NCBI RefSeq assembly: GCF_003595525.1
Contig: NZ_CP022680.1
Coordinates: 1,328,001 to 1,392,000, forward strand
DNA from: Streptococcus respiraculi
Lineage (GTDB): Bacteria > Bacillota > Bacilli > Lactobacillales > Streptococcaceae
DNA length: 64,000 nucleotides
Reading direction: 5' to 3'
Shown: piece by piece, positions 53,938 through 63,298 of the stretch
Layout of the letters: every line of letters starts with the position of its first letter
Numbering within the stretch: the first letter of the stretch is position 1
The notes under the pieces: generated by a model
What the model saw: only the letters and a program-made list of their open reading frames with translations
Told to the model about the DNA's origin: nothing
Databases searched by the model: none
Translations under genes and position numbers: made by a program

Positions 53938-55648
53938 GGCTTCCTCCCATTGCAGTTTTTAGGTGATACAAGGCGCCCTTTTTGGCTAGGAGTTCTTCAT
54001 AGGTTCCTGTTTCCACGATTTGTCCCTGCTCCAGCACCAAGATATAGTCCATTTGGTGGAGCCAGTGGAGACGGTGGGTGGCAAGAAGCACTAAGCGATT
54101 GTCCATTAGAGGGAGCATTTTTTCCTTGAGCTCTAACTCCGTTTCAATATCGAGGTGGGCAGTTGGCTCATCGAGTAGCAGAATGCGGCGCTCTTTATCG
54201 AGAAAGGCTCGCGCAAGGGCAATCCGCTGCGCCTGACCGCCACTTAGAGGGCGTGCACCGTTTCCGATGCGGGTGTCAAGTCCTTCTGGCAGGCTTTTTA
54301 CCAGCTCGTCTAAGCCGACAACAGAAATGGCCTCTCGGACTTCTGTATCGCTTGCAGATGGTGTATAAAAGGTGATATTGTCTCGGAGGTTCATTTCAAA
54401 GACGTAGGGATGTTGCGGAATGTAGAGCAGTTGCTTGCGCCAATCTTCCTGATTTAGATTAGCAAGCTCTATCCCATCTATTTGCATCTTACCATCTTTA
54501 GGTCCTAAAAATCCGCTCAAGAGATTGATAAGACTGGATTTTCCAGAACCGCTCATACCGATAATCCCGATTTTTTGATAGCCAGAAAGGGTGAGTGATG
54601 TTCCGTCAAACAGCTTTTTGTCTTCGTAGGCAAGAGAAATCTTGTCCAAGGTGAGCTGACTATTTTCAGACCAAGGCGCAAGTTGTACTTGTTCTTCGCG
54701 GATACTTTTGGTCTGTAAAATCTGTTGAATACTCTGCATGGCATTTTTCCCGTCCAAGGTCGCATGATAGTCGCTTGAAAAATCACGAACTGGAAGGAAA
54801 TACTCAGGAGCTAAGATGAGAATGGTCAAGGCAGGAAAGAGTAGCATCTGCCCGTTAATCAAGCGAAGTCCTAGAAGAACAGCAACGACCGCAATTGATA
54901 AGGTTGTAAAGAAGTCGAGTGCAAAGGTAGACAAAATGCCAATTCTCAAGGCGCTCATGGTTGCCTTACGGAAATTTTCGCTGGTCTGGTAAATGTTCTT
55001 CGCATAGGGCTTGCTGCGACCGAAGAATTTCAAGGTGTCAAGCCCACGGAGCGTATCCAAAAAGTGATTGGACAGTAGTTGATACTGGGCGTACTGACGA
55101 TTAGCCCGCGCTTGCGCGGCATATCCCAAGATAATCATAAACAGGATGATAATGGGAAAGACGATGAGCAAGACCAAGCCAGATTTCCAGTCTAGGTAAA
55201 AGATAAAGGCTAAGATAACCCAAGGAATGATGCTCATATTCATCATTTTATTTAAAATTAGGTGTAGGTAATTTTCAACCAGAGCAATCCCGTCTAAGGT
55301 CATGGTGATGACATTTCCAGAGCCTTCTTTTTGCACGATGTGAGGGCCTAGTTCAAAGAGTTTGCGTAGCAATTGGCCTCGTAGAAGACGTGCTTGTTGG
55401 CTAGAGAAGCGATCTAAGCGTTCATCTTTGATGTAGTTGATGAGGTGGCGCCCCAGATAGGAGATGAAAAAGCAGGTAGCAGGTAGGAGTTGGCTTTGTA
55501 GGGCATTTCCCTCCCAGACACCTGTAATGGCCTGACTGAGTCCCGCGGCCTGTCCGATAATAAAGATTGCCTGAAGGATGTCTAATCCTGCAAGCAATCC
55601 GAGTAGTTTATGAACACCGGACAAGCGCATGACAGCTTTATCCAGCAT
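53930..55648 (-). CDS. cydD: Thiol reductant ABC exporter subunit CydD
   Basis: A 572-residue half-transporter with an N-terminal six-TM domain and a C-terminal ABC domain. Walker A is GMSGSGKSSLINLLSG (about residue 360), the signature LSGGQAQRIALARAFL, Walker B ILLLDEPTAHLD and the H-loop LATHRLHWL. It forms a heterodimer with CydC for assembly of cytochrome bd. It begins inside the end of cydB (11-nt overlap) behind GGAGGAG, so translation is coupled. TM regions are less conserved, so the call relies on the ATPase domain and the cyd context. Confidence 0.9.
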   Translation of the reverse strand: MLDKAVMRLSGVHKLLGLLAGLDILQAIFIIGQAAGLSQAITGVWEGNALQSQLLPATCFFISYLGRHLINYIKDERLDRFSSQQARLLRGQLLRKLFELGPHIVQKEGSGNVITMTLDGIALVENYLHLILNKMMNMSIIPWVILAFIFYLDWKSGLVLLIVFPIIILFMIILGYAAQARANRQYAQYQLLSNHFLDTLRGLDTLKFFGRSKPYAKNIYQTSENFRKATMSALRIGILSTFALDFFTTLSIAVVAVLLGLRLINGQMLLFPALTILILAPEYFLPVRDFSSDYHATLDGKNAMQSIQQILQTKSIREEQVQLAPWSENSQLTLDKISLAYEDKKLFDGTSLTLSGYQKIGIIGMSGSGKSSLINLLSGFLGPKDGKMQIDGIELANLNQEDWRKQLLYIPQHPYVFEMNLRDNITFYTPSASDTEVREAISVVGLDELVKSLPEGLDTRIGNGARPLSGGQAQRIALARAFLDKERRILLLDEPTAHLDIETELELKEKMLPLMDNRLVLLATHRLHWLHQMDYILVLEQGQIVETGTYEELLAKKGALYHLKTAMGGSHD

Positions 55649-56666
55649 GATGCTCCTCCGTTCCGAGACCTGGTAAGGTAATACGTTTTCTAAAGATGTA
55701 GTAGGTCCAAGCAGTGTACGCTAAGACAAACGGTACCAAGGTAAGAGCCACCATAGACATGATGCCAAGGGTGTAAGGTGATGAGGAAGCTGATTCAATC
55801 AGCAAGTCGTATTTGGAGCTGATAGAGCTAATCATCACACGTGGAAAGAGTCCTTGGAATAAGAGAACAACAACTGTGACAAGTGACAAGCCACTTGCAA
55901 GAAAGGCTGTCATTTCTGCCTTCTTAATAACAGACAGGTGAGCGACAACTGTAAGAACGACAATCGCAACCACCAAGACCAAGGTTGGTACAAGGTGTAG
56001 TTTAAAGAAGTCTGTCTTGAAAAAAAGCAAGACTGCAAAGGCTACTAAGCCAAGATAAAGGACAAGGTAGAGTTTTTGAGCGTATTGACGTGCACGCATG
56101 CGAATAGCTCCGTCTGTCTTGAGACTGATATAGTTCAAACCATGTAGATAGGTCAAGAGCACCATCGCCACGCCACCAACGATTGAAAAAAGGTTGAAGT
56201 AATTGCCAAAGTGGGCAGACATATTTCCATTTTCATCGATTGGCATGCCTTGCACCAAGCTGATAAACATGATACCGAAGAAGAATGGTACGACGAAGGA
56301 GCCTATTGATAAGGTCCAGTTCCAACGTTGCTTTTCATGACTAGGTACTTTGTGGCGGAATTCAAAGGAAACGCCACGGATAATCAAGCCGACTAAGATA
56401 ACCAACAAGATGAGGTAGTAGCCACTAAACAGTGAAGCGTACCAGTAAGGGAAAGAGGCAAACATAGCACCACCTGCGGTTAAGAGCCAGACTTCATTTC
56501 CGTCCCAAACAGGGCCAATGGTTTCGACAATCTGATCTTTTTCCAACTCATTTTTGGCAAGTGATTGAACAGCCATTCCTACCCCAAAGTCAAATCCTTC
56601 AAGGAAGAAGAAGCCAGAAAAGAGTAGGCCAATGAGAAAGAACCATAATAATTGTAAGTTACTCAT
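55638..56666 (-). CDS. cydB: Cytochrome bd ubiquinol/menaquinol oxidase subunit II
   Basis: A 342-residue membrane protein with about eight to nine TM helices. FFFLEGFDFGVGMAVQ near residue 20 and IGPVWDGNEVWLLTAGGAMFA (in two parts, near 50-70) are hallmarks of CydB. KHRVPSH-type and RGVSFEFRHK are seen near residue 98. It forms the heterodimeric quinol oxidase with CydA, which reduces O2 to water without pumping but generates proton motive force by charge separation. It starts right at the cydA stop (TAA then ATG). Confidence 0.96.
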   Translation of the reverse strand: MSNLQLLWFFLIGLLFSGFFFLEGFDFGVGMAVQSLAKNELEKDQIVETIGPVWDGNEVWLLTAGGAMFASFPYWYASLFSGYYLILLVILVGLIIRGVSFEFRHKVPSHEKQRWNWTLSIGSFVVPFFFGIMFISLVQGMPIDENGNMSAHFGNYFNLFSIVGGVAMVLLTYLHGLNYISLKTDGAIRMRARQYAQKLYLVLYLGLVAFAVLLFFKTDFFKLHLVPTLVLVVAIVVLTVVAHLSVIKKAEMTAFLASGLSLVTVVVLLFQGLFPRVMISSISSKYDLLIESASSSPYTLGIMSMVALTLVPFVLAYTAWTYYIFRKRITLPGLGTEEHHAG

Positions 56667-58094
56667 TTAGAATGCCTCCTTGTTAAATGCATCGACAGAA
56701 GAATAGCCACCGATGTGGAGTCCTTCATGTTGGTAGTCAGGTCCGTGTTGTAATTCACGGATAACGAGTGTGATCATCGTAGTTGCAAGACCAGTGAACA
56801 AGATGAAGTAGACGATGTTTGATACTGTCAAGGATGTAACAGACACGTTTGGTGATACACTTTGTTCAATGGTAAAGAGTCCGTAAACGGTCCAAGGGTA
56901 GCGACCTTGTTCTGCTACAACCCAACCGAAGGTATTGGCTAAAAATGGGGCAAAGGTTGTGAGAGCAACCAGCCAGAGCATCCATTTCTTTTCATATAGG
57001 ACTGGATTTTTCTTTCTAGTCCAAAAGAGTCCTAATGCTGAGACAAGTAGCATCAAGGTTCCAAAGCCAGCCATGATACGGAAGCCGTAAAAGAGTAGGT
57101 TGACCATTGGGAAGTAGTTGCGGTCGCCATATTGGGCAATCAATTCTTCATTAGCAGTATCCATTCCTTTGACAGAACCAGACAGCTTATGGTAAGACAG
57201 GATACTGAGCATATACGGAATTTTGACACCGAAGACTTGTTTGTGCTTGGCTTCATCAGCCCAAGCTACAACAGTCCAGGCAGCAGGGTCACCAGAATCT
57301 TCATAGTCCCCTTCCATAGCTGCAAATTTCATCGGTTGATCTTCAATCAGAGCTTGCATCTGCACATCGCCTGCTCCAAGAACAGAGATAGAGCCGATGA
57401 GAGAGACGATTAAGCCGATACGGATTGATTTTTTATAGAGGGCTTGAGTGGTTTCTGTTAGGCTTTCCTTTTTCAAGAGACGGAAAGCAGACATACCAGC
57501 TACGAGAATGCCACCCATGGTAATCGCCCCTGTAATAACGTGGCTGTATTCGTAGATGAACTGTGGATTGGTAATCAAAGCACCGAAGTCTGTCATCTGC
57601 GCACGACCATTTACGACTTCATAGCCGACTGGGTGCTGCATGAAGCTATTGGCAATCAAAATCCACATAGCAGACATTAAGGAACCAAATACCACCAACC
57701 AGATGAAGGCAGCGTGGAGTTTTTTGCTGATTTTTTTATTTTCCCAAGTGAACATCCAAAGCCCTAAGAAAGTGGACTCCATAAAGAAGGCAAAGAGAGC
57801 CTCAACTGCAAGAGGGGCTCCGAAAATATCCCCAACGAAGCGGGAATAATCAGACCAGTTCATTCCGAATTGGAATTCCTGAATAATCCCTGTTACCACA
57901 CCGACTGCGAAACTAAGCAGCATGATATTGCCCCAGAATTTGGTTAACTTTTTATATTCTTCTTTGTTGGTTACCACGTAGCAGGTTTCCATAATTGCTA
58001 CAACCAAGGCTGTACCGATCGTAAAGGGTACAAAGAAGAAGTGAAAGATAGTGGTCATCGCAAATTGCAGACGAGCCAAGGTTTCTATCGTCAT
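56667..58094 (-). CDS. cydA: Cytochrome bd quinol oxidase subunit I
   Basis: A 475-residue subunit carrying all three hemes. MTIETLARLQ is followed by the axial His18 region FAMTTIFHFFFVPFTIG. Another His axial site lies in YSHVITGAITMGG (near residue 185), and the Met/GRYPW segment GWVVAEQGRYPWTVYG (near 390) is conserved. The Q-loop is of the short type usual in Firmicutes. The ATG at 58094 is chosen because GGAGGATATT directly precedes it; an upstream in-frame codon sits in that SD. Streptococci lack heme synthesis, so function requires external heme. First gene of the cydABDC operon; a 28-bp dyad lies just before its SD. Confidence 0.96.
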   Translation of the reverse strand: MTIETLARLQFAMTTIFHFFFVPFTIGTALVVAIMETCYVVTNKEEYKKLTKFWGNIMLLSFAVGVVTGIIQEFQFGMNWSDYSRFVGDIFGAPLAVEALFAFFMESTFLGLWMFTWENKKISKKLHAAFIWLVVFGSLMSAMWILIANSFMQHPVGYEVVNGRAQMTDFGALITNPQFIYEYSHVITGAITMGGILVAGMSAFRLLKKESLTETTQALYKKSIRIGLIVSLIGSISVLGAGDVQMQALIEDQPMKFAAMEGDYEDSGDPAAWTVVAWADEAKHKQVFGVKIPYMLSILSYHKLSGSVKGMDTANEELIAQYGDRNYFPMVNLLFYGFRIMAGFGTLMLLVSALGLFWTRKKNPVLYEKKWMLWLVALTTFAPFLANTFGWVVAEQGRYPWTVYGLFTIEQSVSPNVSVTSLTVSNIVYFILFTGLATTMITLVIRELQHGPDYQHEGLHIGGYSSVDAFNKEAF

Positions 58095-58108
58095 AATATC
58101 CTCCAATT

Positions 58109-58136
58109 CAGAAACGAGAGTGCGCTCTCATTTCTG
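58109..58136. promoter_or_regulatory. 28-bp dyad immediately upstream of the cydA SD
   Basis: CAGAAACGAGAG (58109-58120) and CTCTCATTTCTG (58125-58136) are inverted repeats matching at 11 of 12 positions around TGCG. It could be an operator for a TetR-like or redox/heme regulator, or an RNA hairpin in the 5' leader, ending only 5-6 nt before the GGAGG. The cyd promoter itself lies further upstream and is not clear to me. Confidence 0.65.
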
Positions 58137-58235
58137 TCCTAAAATTTCTTTTCTTAGAACCTGCATTCATAAGCTCTAGATTAGAGTTGCTGAGCTGTGA
58201 ATACAGATTATTACTATAATAGTACGTTTGACGAC

Positions 58236-59444
58236 TTAATGATAGAGGTCAAAGCGACCGTGAGCCATCAATTCTTTCAATCCTCCCATATCAAGGAGAG
58301 ATTTGTTCATAATCGCCTTTTTAATCACTGAAGCAGGATAGCCTTTGACTTTTTTGTTAAAGGCAAGACCAAGGCCGTGGGTATTGCCGACAGAGGCGAC
58401 CGTTCCTTGTGAGTGATAGACAAAAGGTTCAAGGGCTTCGCCTTTTAATTGGTGGAGCAGGTTGGTTGCGACGTGTTTACCCATCTGAGTGGCAATCTGA
58501 GCTGTCGTTGGATAAGGGCGATTGGTCTTAGGATCCATAAAGGCAGATACGTCACCGACAATATAGACATTGTCATAGTCGGGATCGCGTAGGTCAGGTT
58601 TGATGACGACACGACCACGACGTTGCTCAAAGCCTGACTCAGCCATTACAGGGCTACCGCTGACACCTGTTGTCCAGACAATCGTAGAAGCCTCAATCGC
58701 TTGCAATTCTTCACCAGTCTGCTCTGTTGCATAGAGGACTTGACCTGGTGTAATCTCCTTAATCATGCAGCCTGTCATAAGGCGAATGCCCAAGCTGTCA
58801 ATCAAGTTCAAAGCATAGTTGCGCAAGTCGTCATCAAACATTGGTAGAATGCTCGTTGCTGCTTCCACACAGACAATCTCAATCTTTTCTGGGCTGACAC
58901 CTGCTAAATCTGCGTAGCGTTTACGTTCATCGACGAAAGCCCCTGCTAGTTCAATTCCTGTAAAACCAGCACCACAAATCAAGAGGCGGAGATGACGTTC
59001 ATCTTTTGTTGCACGATAGGTAGCCATTTGTTGAATAATATGTTGATGAATGGCTCCAGCTGTATCAATGTCGACCATTTGGAGGGCGTTTTCCATAGCC
59101 CCTTTGATACCGAAGGTTTCTGAAGTAAAGCCAAGAGCAACCACAAGGTAATCATAGCGAAGAGTGCCCTTTGTTTTCAAGTTCACAGTTTGCTCTTTTC
59201 GGTCAACAGAGAGGGCTTGGTCTTGAATAAAGGTTACCCGATTACTATTTACAACTTCTTGAATAGGGAAGGAAATCTTTTCCTTCGAGTGAGAACCAGC
59301 TGCGACTTCATGCAGTTCAGTCGCTTCATAGTGATAGGGATTACGATCGACGAGGGTGATATGGAAATCACCTGTTTCTTTTTGTAATCTGCGGACAGCT
59401 TTCAAGCCAGCGTAGCCCGCTCCTAATACTAGAATTTCTTTCAT
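58236..59444 (-). CDS. ndh: Type II NADH:quinone dehydrogenase (NDH-2)
   Basis: A 402-residue FAD enzyme starting MKEILVLGAGYAGLKAVRRL, with the FAD-binding GxGxxG. The second Rossmann motif for NADH is LLICGAGFTGIELAGAF (near residue 160). VYIVGDVSAFMDPKTNRPYP near 300 is the FAD-binding second motif, and TAQIATQMGKHVA follows. A C-terminal amphipathic helix binds the membrane. It passes electrons from NADH to (demethyl)menaquinone without pumping. The start at 59444 gives the family N-terminus; longer versions run into menA. It lies 17 nt downstream of menA and 141 nt upstream of cydA in transcription order. Confidence 0.93.
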   Translation of the reverse strand: MKEILVLGAGYAGLKAVRRLQKETGDFHITLVDRNPYHYEATELHEVAAGSHSKEKISFPIQEVVNSNRVTFIQDQALSVDRKEQTVNLKTKGTLRYDYLVVALGFTSETFGIKGAMENALQMVDIDTAGAIHQHIIQQMATYRATKDERHLRLLICGAGFTGIELAGAFVDERKRYADLAGVSPEKIEIVCVEAATSILPMFDDDLRNYALNLIDSLGIRLMTGCMIKEITPGQVLYATEQTGEELQAIEASTIVWTTGVSGSPVMAESGFEQRRGRVVIKPDLRDPDYDNVYIVGDVSAFMDPKTNRPYPTTAQIATQMGKHVATNLLHQLKGEALEPFVYHSQGTVASVGNTHGLGLAFNKKVKGYPASVIKKAIMNKSLLDMGGLKELMAHGRFDLYH

Positions 59445-59461
59445 GTACAATACACTTCTTT

Positions 59462-60364
59462 CTAACATAAAATAATTCCAAGGGCGTAGGTGAGAACTTG
59501 AATCGTTGAGCCCAAGGCTAAAATCTTGATGGCACATGGAAATGTGTCTGATTTGACTTGTTTTTGCCAGAGGAGCCTAGTTTGCTTGATGACAAAGGGC
59601 AGTAAGAGTAAACTTACTAAACTCGTTATTGGAGCAATTTTCAACCAGACTTGACAGACAATCGCAAGTAGCGCCATTCCATTTGCAATCGCAAATAGAG
59701 AGAGTCCTCCTTTGATTCCAATATAATGAACCAGGGTATAGCGGTGATTTCGCTCATCTTCTTCCTTATCGCAGAGGTTATTGGCCAACATCAGATTGGC
59801 AATCCAAAGGGTATTGGGAAGAGAAATCAGAAAAATCTGCGCAAGAGCCCTGAAGCTCCAATCAAAGTCAGGAGCTGTATTGAGGTAGACACAGATGAGA
59901 CTGATCATAAATCCCATTGTAAAGCCAGAAAATACTTCTCCTAAAGGCAGACTCGATAAGGGTTTTGGACCGGATGAATAAAAGATTCCAACAGCGTAGC
60001 AAAATCCTCCCATGATGAGTAAGGGCCAACCGACAAACCATGCTAAGATCAATCCAATGAGGAATGAAACAGTAAAGAGGACCAACATGATCCGTTCTAC
60101 TGAGCGCAAGGATAGGTTTTCCCGCCCGATGATATTGGTTTTTGCTTGATAATCTTGATCCAAGGCATGCCGATAGTCGTTGTAATTATCCCACACATCG
60201 ACAAACATGTTGAACAAGAGCATTGCGATAAAGTACCAGCCAACATAGAGGGGTTGTAATTCGCCATAGACATAGTAGCTAAAACAAATCCCAATCAAAA
60301 AGGGCAAGATACTCGCTGTTTTCGCTTTGATTTCCACCAACTCCAAAAAAATTGGTAAGGTCAT
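59462..60364 (-). CDS. menA: 1,4-dihydroxy-2-naphthoate polyprenyltransferase
   Basis: A 300-residue UbiA-family integral membrane prenyltransferase with about eight to nine TM helices. The first Asp-rich motif is DVWDNYNDYRHALDQDYQ (near residues 63-80) and the second NLCDKEEDERNHRYTLVHY (near 198-216). RENLSLRSVE lies between. It attaches a polyprenyl chain to dihydroxynaphthoate, giving demethylmenaquinone. No other men genes are in the window, so DHNA may be imported, as in S. agalactiae. The ATG at 60364 follows GGTGGAGAT; an upstream GTG overlaps it. It is the first gene of the menA-ndh unit. Confidence 0.93.
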   Translation of the reverse strand: MTLPIFLELVEIKAKTASILPFLIGICFSYYVYGELQPLYVGWYFIAMLLFNMFVDVWDNYNDYRHALDQDYQAKTNIIGRENLSLRSVERIMLVLFTVSFLIGLILAWFVGWPLLIMGGFCYAVGIFYSSGPKPLSSLPLGEVFSGFTMGFMISLICVYLNTAPDFDWSFRALAQIFLISLPNTLWIANLMLANNLCDKEEDERNHRYTLVHYIGIKGGLSLFAIANGMALLAIVCQVWLKIAPITSLVSLLLLPFVIKQTRLLWQKQVKSDTFPCAIKILALGSTIQVLTYALGIILC

Positions 60365-60552
60365 TATCTCCACCTTTCTATCACATCTCTTAACCCTATT
60401 ATTATATAGGAAAAGACTTGAAATTGGAAATAATTAAAACTGAAAAATGGACAAAATACGGAAATTGTTGAAAAATGCTTACTTCCTATTAGAACGGAGA
60501 GTTTATAATAGGAGTACGACACAACAAAACCTCGGAATTTTCGAGTGTTTTT

Positions 60553-60561
60553 TGCTATACT
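60553..60561 (+). promoter_or_regulatory. Extended -10 promoter of the DUF2130 gene
   Basis: TGcTATACT 35 nt before the ATG. The downstream bases AGAGATA match those after the -10 of the FAD oxidoreductase gene, but here a leader with an AAGGAGAAG SD follows. Confidence 0.6.
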
Positions 60562-60596
60562 AGAGATAGTAGTTCGAAAGAAGCAAGGAGAAGAGT

Positions 60597-61850
60597 ATGC
60601 AGACACTAACATGTCCTCATTGTGGGGTTGCCTTTCAAGTTAATGAAACAGAGTACAGTCAACTATTAGCACAAGTCCGTGGGGCAGAATTTGAAAAAGA
60701 ATTGCATGAACGCTTAGTACGTGAAACAGAATTGGTTGAGGAAAAGGCTAAAAATGATTTGCACCGCCAATTAGCTGAGCGGGATAAAGAAATCGTAGAG
60801 CTGGCTGCCAAGTTGGAACAGGCAGAAAATAAGACAGAACTAGAAATTCGCTCTGCCTTGTCCCAAAAGGAGCAGGAAATCCTGTCTCTCGAAGCTCAGG
60901 TGGAGAAAATTCGTCTGGAAAAGGATAATGAGTGGCAACTGGCTCTCGCTTCAATGGAAAAAGAACGTGATGCGGTTAAAACAGAATTGCTCTTGCAGGA
61001 GCAAAAACAGGAATTGGCATTAGCCACGACCAAGCAAGAATTTGAACTCCAATTAAAGGCGGCGAATGAGCAGGTTGAATTTTACAAGAACTTTAAGGCC
61101 CAGCAATCCACTAAGGCGATTGGAGAAAGTTTGGAATTGTATGCAGAAGCAGAATTTAACAAGGTTCGTCATCTGGCCTTTCCCAATGCCTACTTTGAAA
61201 AGGATAATCTAGTGTCTAGCCGTGGATCAAAAGGTGATTATATTTACCGCGAAGTGGATGAGAGTGGGGTAGAAATTCTCTCCATTATGTTTGAGATGAA
61301 AAATGAAGCGGATGAAACGGTGAAAAAGCACAAGAACGAAGATTTTTTCAAGGAATTGGACAAGGACCGTCGGGAAAAGGACTGTGAATATGCGGTTTTG
61401 GTGACCATGCTTGAAGCCGATAATGACTACTACAATACAGGGATTGTCGATGTTAGCCACAAATATGAAAAGATGTATGTTATCCGGCCCCAGTTTTTCA
61501 TTCAGCTGATTGGGATTTTACGCAATGCTGCCATGAATGCCCTCAAATACAAGCAGGAATTGGCTCTGGTCAGAGAACAGAATATCGACATCACCCATTT
61601 TGAAGAGGATTTGGAAGTTTTTAAAACTGCCTTTGCCAAAAACTACCAGTCTGCTAGTAGTAATTTCCAAAAGGCGATTGATGAGATTGACAAGGCCATT
61701 AAGCGCATGGAAGCGGTCAAGGCTGCCCTCACAACCAGTGAAAATCAGTTGCGTCTTGCCAATAATAAATTAGAAGACGTTTCCGTCAAAAAGCTAACTC
61801 GCAAAAATCCAACCATGAAAGCTAAGTTTGATGCCCTAAAGGAGAAGTAA
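60597..61850 (+). CDS. DUF2130-family coiled-coil protein with N-terminal zinc-knuckle
   Basis: A 417-residue cytoplasmic protein. The N-terminus has TCPHCG, a half zinc knuckle. A long coiled coil follows (about residues 25-175, Glu/Lys/Gln-rich). The DUF2130 domain (about 175-340) contains KAIGESLELYAEAEFNKVR, SRGSKGDYIYRE, SIMFEMKNEAD and KDCEYAVLVTMLEAD; this arrangement looks like a PD-(D/E)xK nuclease core (E, D, ExK). A C-terminal helical region ends the protein. The biological role is not known to me; nuclease activity is suggested by the fold only. It overlaps the GNAT gene by 1 nt (TAATG). SD AAGGAGAAG. Confidence 0.9.
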   Translation: MQTLTCPHCGVAFQVNETEYSQLLAQVRGAEFEKELHERLVRETELVEEKAKNDLHRQLAERDKEIVELAAKLEQAENKTELEIRSALSQKEQEILSLEAQVEKIRLEKDNEWQLALASMEKERDAVKTELLLQEQKQELALATTKQEFELQLKAANEQVEFYKNFKAQQSTKAIGESLELYAEAEFNKVRHLAFPNAYFEKDNLVSSRGSKGDYIYREVDESGVEILSIMFEMKNEADETVKKHKNEDFFKELDKDRREKDCEYAVLVTMLEADNDYYNTGIVDVSHKYEKMYVIRPQFFIQLIGILRNAAMNALKYKQELALVREQNIDITHFEEDLEVFKTAFAKNYQSASSNFQKAIDEIDKAIKRMEAVKAALTTSENQLRLANNKLEDVSVKKLTRKNPTMKAKFDALKEK

Positions 61851-62272
61851 TGATTCGTAGCTACAAAGAGAAGGATGTTCTAGCGTGTCAGCAGTTACTA
61901 CTAGAGTTGGGCTATCCTAGTCAGATTGAAGAGTTGAATGAGCGTTTGTCCTCCCTTTTGGCACAACCAGACTACGAATTGTTAGTCTATGAAGAAGAAC
62001 AGGTTCTTGGTCTAGTTGGCTATGCCAAGATGTACTTTTTTGAAAGAAATGGTGCTTACTTGCGGATACTAGCCTTGGTTGTCGATAGTCAGTATCGCCA
62101 TCAAGGAATTGCAACAGCCTTGCTCGATAGGGTCAAGCAGATTGGTAAAGAAACAGGCTGTCAGACTCTAGCCTTAAATAGTGGTTTGGGAGAGGAGCGA
62201 CAGATAGCCCACCGGTTTTATGAACACTATGGCTTTGAGAAAACCTCAGTGGGGTTTGCTTATCCATTGTAA
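61850..62272 (+). CDS. GNAT-family N-acetyltransferase
   Basis: A 140-residue acetyltransferase. Motif A, LALVVDSQYRHQGIATALLDR (in two parts, near residues 73-93), holds the acetyl-CoA pyrophosphate loop Q/RxxGxG/A, here RHQGIA. Motif B HRFYEHYGFEKTSVGFAYPL is at the C-terminus. The substrate is unknown; the ending is like that of small GNATs acting on amines or peptides. The start codon overlaps the DUF2130 stop, with the SD GGAGAAG inside that gene, so the two are translationally coupled. Confidence 0.92.
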   Translation: MIRSYKEKDVLACQQLLLELGYPSQIEELNERLSSLLAQPDYELLVYEEEQVLGLVGYAKMYFFERNGAYLRILALVVDSQYRHQGIATALLDRVKQIGKETGCQTLALNSGLGEERQIAHRFYEHYGFEKTSVGFAYPL

Positions 62273-62368
62273 GAAATAAGAAGTGTGAAGCAAAGAATCT
62301 GGCAATCTGCTTTTATGAACCTTGATAAGTAAGAGGGAATTTTTTGTTCAACCTTAATTCCATTTCTA

Positions 62369-62377
62369 TGCTATAAT
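62369..62377 (+). promoter_or_regulatory. Extended -10 promoter of truB
   Basis: TGcTATAAT ends exactly 6 nt (aggact) before the truB ATG. No SD can lie on a transcript starting here, so a leaderless mRNA is predicted. Confidence 0.65.
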
Positions 62378-62383
62378 AGGACT

Positions 62384-63265
62384 ATGCTTTCAGGAATTAT
62401 CAATGTAAAAAAAGAAGCGGGGATGACCTCGCATGATGTGGTATTTAAACTACGTAAGATTTTAAGAGAAAAGAAGATTGGACACGGTGGCACCCTTGAC
62501 CCCGATGTGACAGGGGTCTTGCCAATTGCAGTTGGAAAAGCGACCCGCCTCATTGAATATATGCAGGAAGAAGGGAAAGTCTACGAGGGCGAAATCACGC
62601 TTGGATTTTCAACAACAACAGAAGATGCGTCTGGTGAAGTGGTGGAGCGGACTGCAATTCCAATGACTTTGACGGAAGAAGAAATCGACCAAGCTATGCA
62701 AGGGTTTGTCGGAACAATCACCCAGATTCCTCCTATGTATTCGGCAGTTAAGGTCAATGGCCGCAAGCTCTACGAATATGCACGAGCTGGGGAAACAGTT
62801 GAGCGACCTGAGCGTCAGGTAGACATCTATCAGTTTGATCGGATTAGCCCACTCCTTTTTGAAAATGACTGTGTACGCTTTTCCTTTCGTGTGCGTTGTA
62901 GTAAAGGAACTTATGTGCGTACCTTGTCCGTGGACTTAGGAACTCAGCTCGGTTTTGCTAGCCATATGTCTCATTTGGTGCGGACAGGTTCTTCAGGCAT
63001 GGTGATTGCAGATGCGTTGACCATTGAAGAAATTGCTCACTTAGTGGAAATGGATGATGTCACATTTTTGCAACCGATTGAGCAAGGAATTGGCGATGTA
63101 CCAACAGTTTTGCTGACGGAAGAAGAAGTAACGGATGTAAAACATGGGCGTTTTGTGGTACTAGATAGGTCAGAAAATGTCCTTGCTGCTTTCTTTGAAG
63201 GGCAATTAGTTGCCATGTTAGAAAAAAGAGAAGGATCCTATAAGCCTAGAAAGGTTTTTATCTAG
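62384..63265 (+). CDS. truB: tRNA pseudouridine(55) synthase TruB
   Basis: A 293-residue enzyme that makes pseudouridine 55 in the T-arm of tRNAs. [20 protein letters not shown] opens the protein. The catalytic Asp39 is in [19 protein letters not shown]. The conserved motifs [21 protein letters not shown] (in two parts, near residues 112-132) and [18 protein letters not shown] (near 168-185) follow. The C-terminal part resembles the usual TruB tail. It sits upstream of ribF, the common Firmicute order. It has no SD; its TATAAT ends 6 nt before the ATG. Confidence 0.96.
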   Translation: MLSGIINVKKEAGMTSHDVVFKLRKILREKKIGHGGTLDPDVTGVLPIAVGKATRLIEYMQEEGKVYEGEITLGFSTTTEDASGEVVERTAIPMTLTEEEIDQAMQGFVGTITQIPPMYSAVKVNGRKLYEYARAGETVERPERQVDIYQFDRISPLLFENDCVRFSFRVRCSKGTYVRTLSVDLGTQLGFASHMSHLVRTGSSGMVIADALTIEEIAHLVEMDDVTFLQPIEQGIGDVPTVLLTEEEVTDVKHGRFVVLDRSENVLAAFFEGQLVAMLEKREGSYKPRKVFI

Positions 63266-63275
63266 GTCTTTTTCA
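63242..63275 (+). terminator. Weak terminator-like hairpin at the truB 3' end
   Basis: AAGCCTAGA and TCTAGGTCTT pair with one bulge, followed by TTTTT. It overlaps the truB stop and precedes the ribF promoter. Confidence 0.4.
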
Positions 63276-63283
63276 GAGCTTTA

Positions 63284-63292
63284 TGATACAAT
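63284..63292 (+). promoter_or_regulatory. Extended -10 promoter of ribF
   Basis: TGaTACAAT ends 6 nt (aataca) before the first ribF ATG at 63299. It is the same geometry as at truB, mtlR and the FAD oxidoreductase. Confidence 0.6.
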
Positions 63293-63298
63293 AATACA

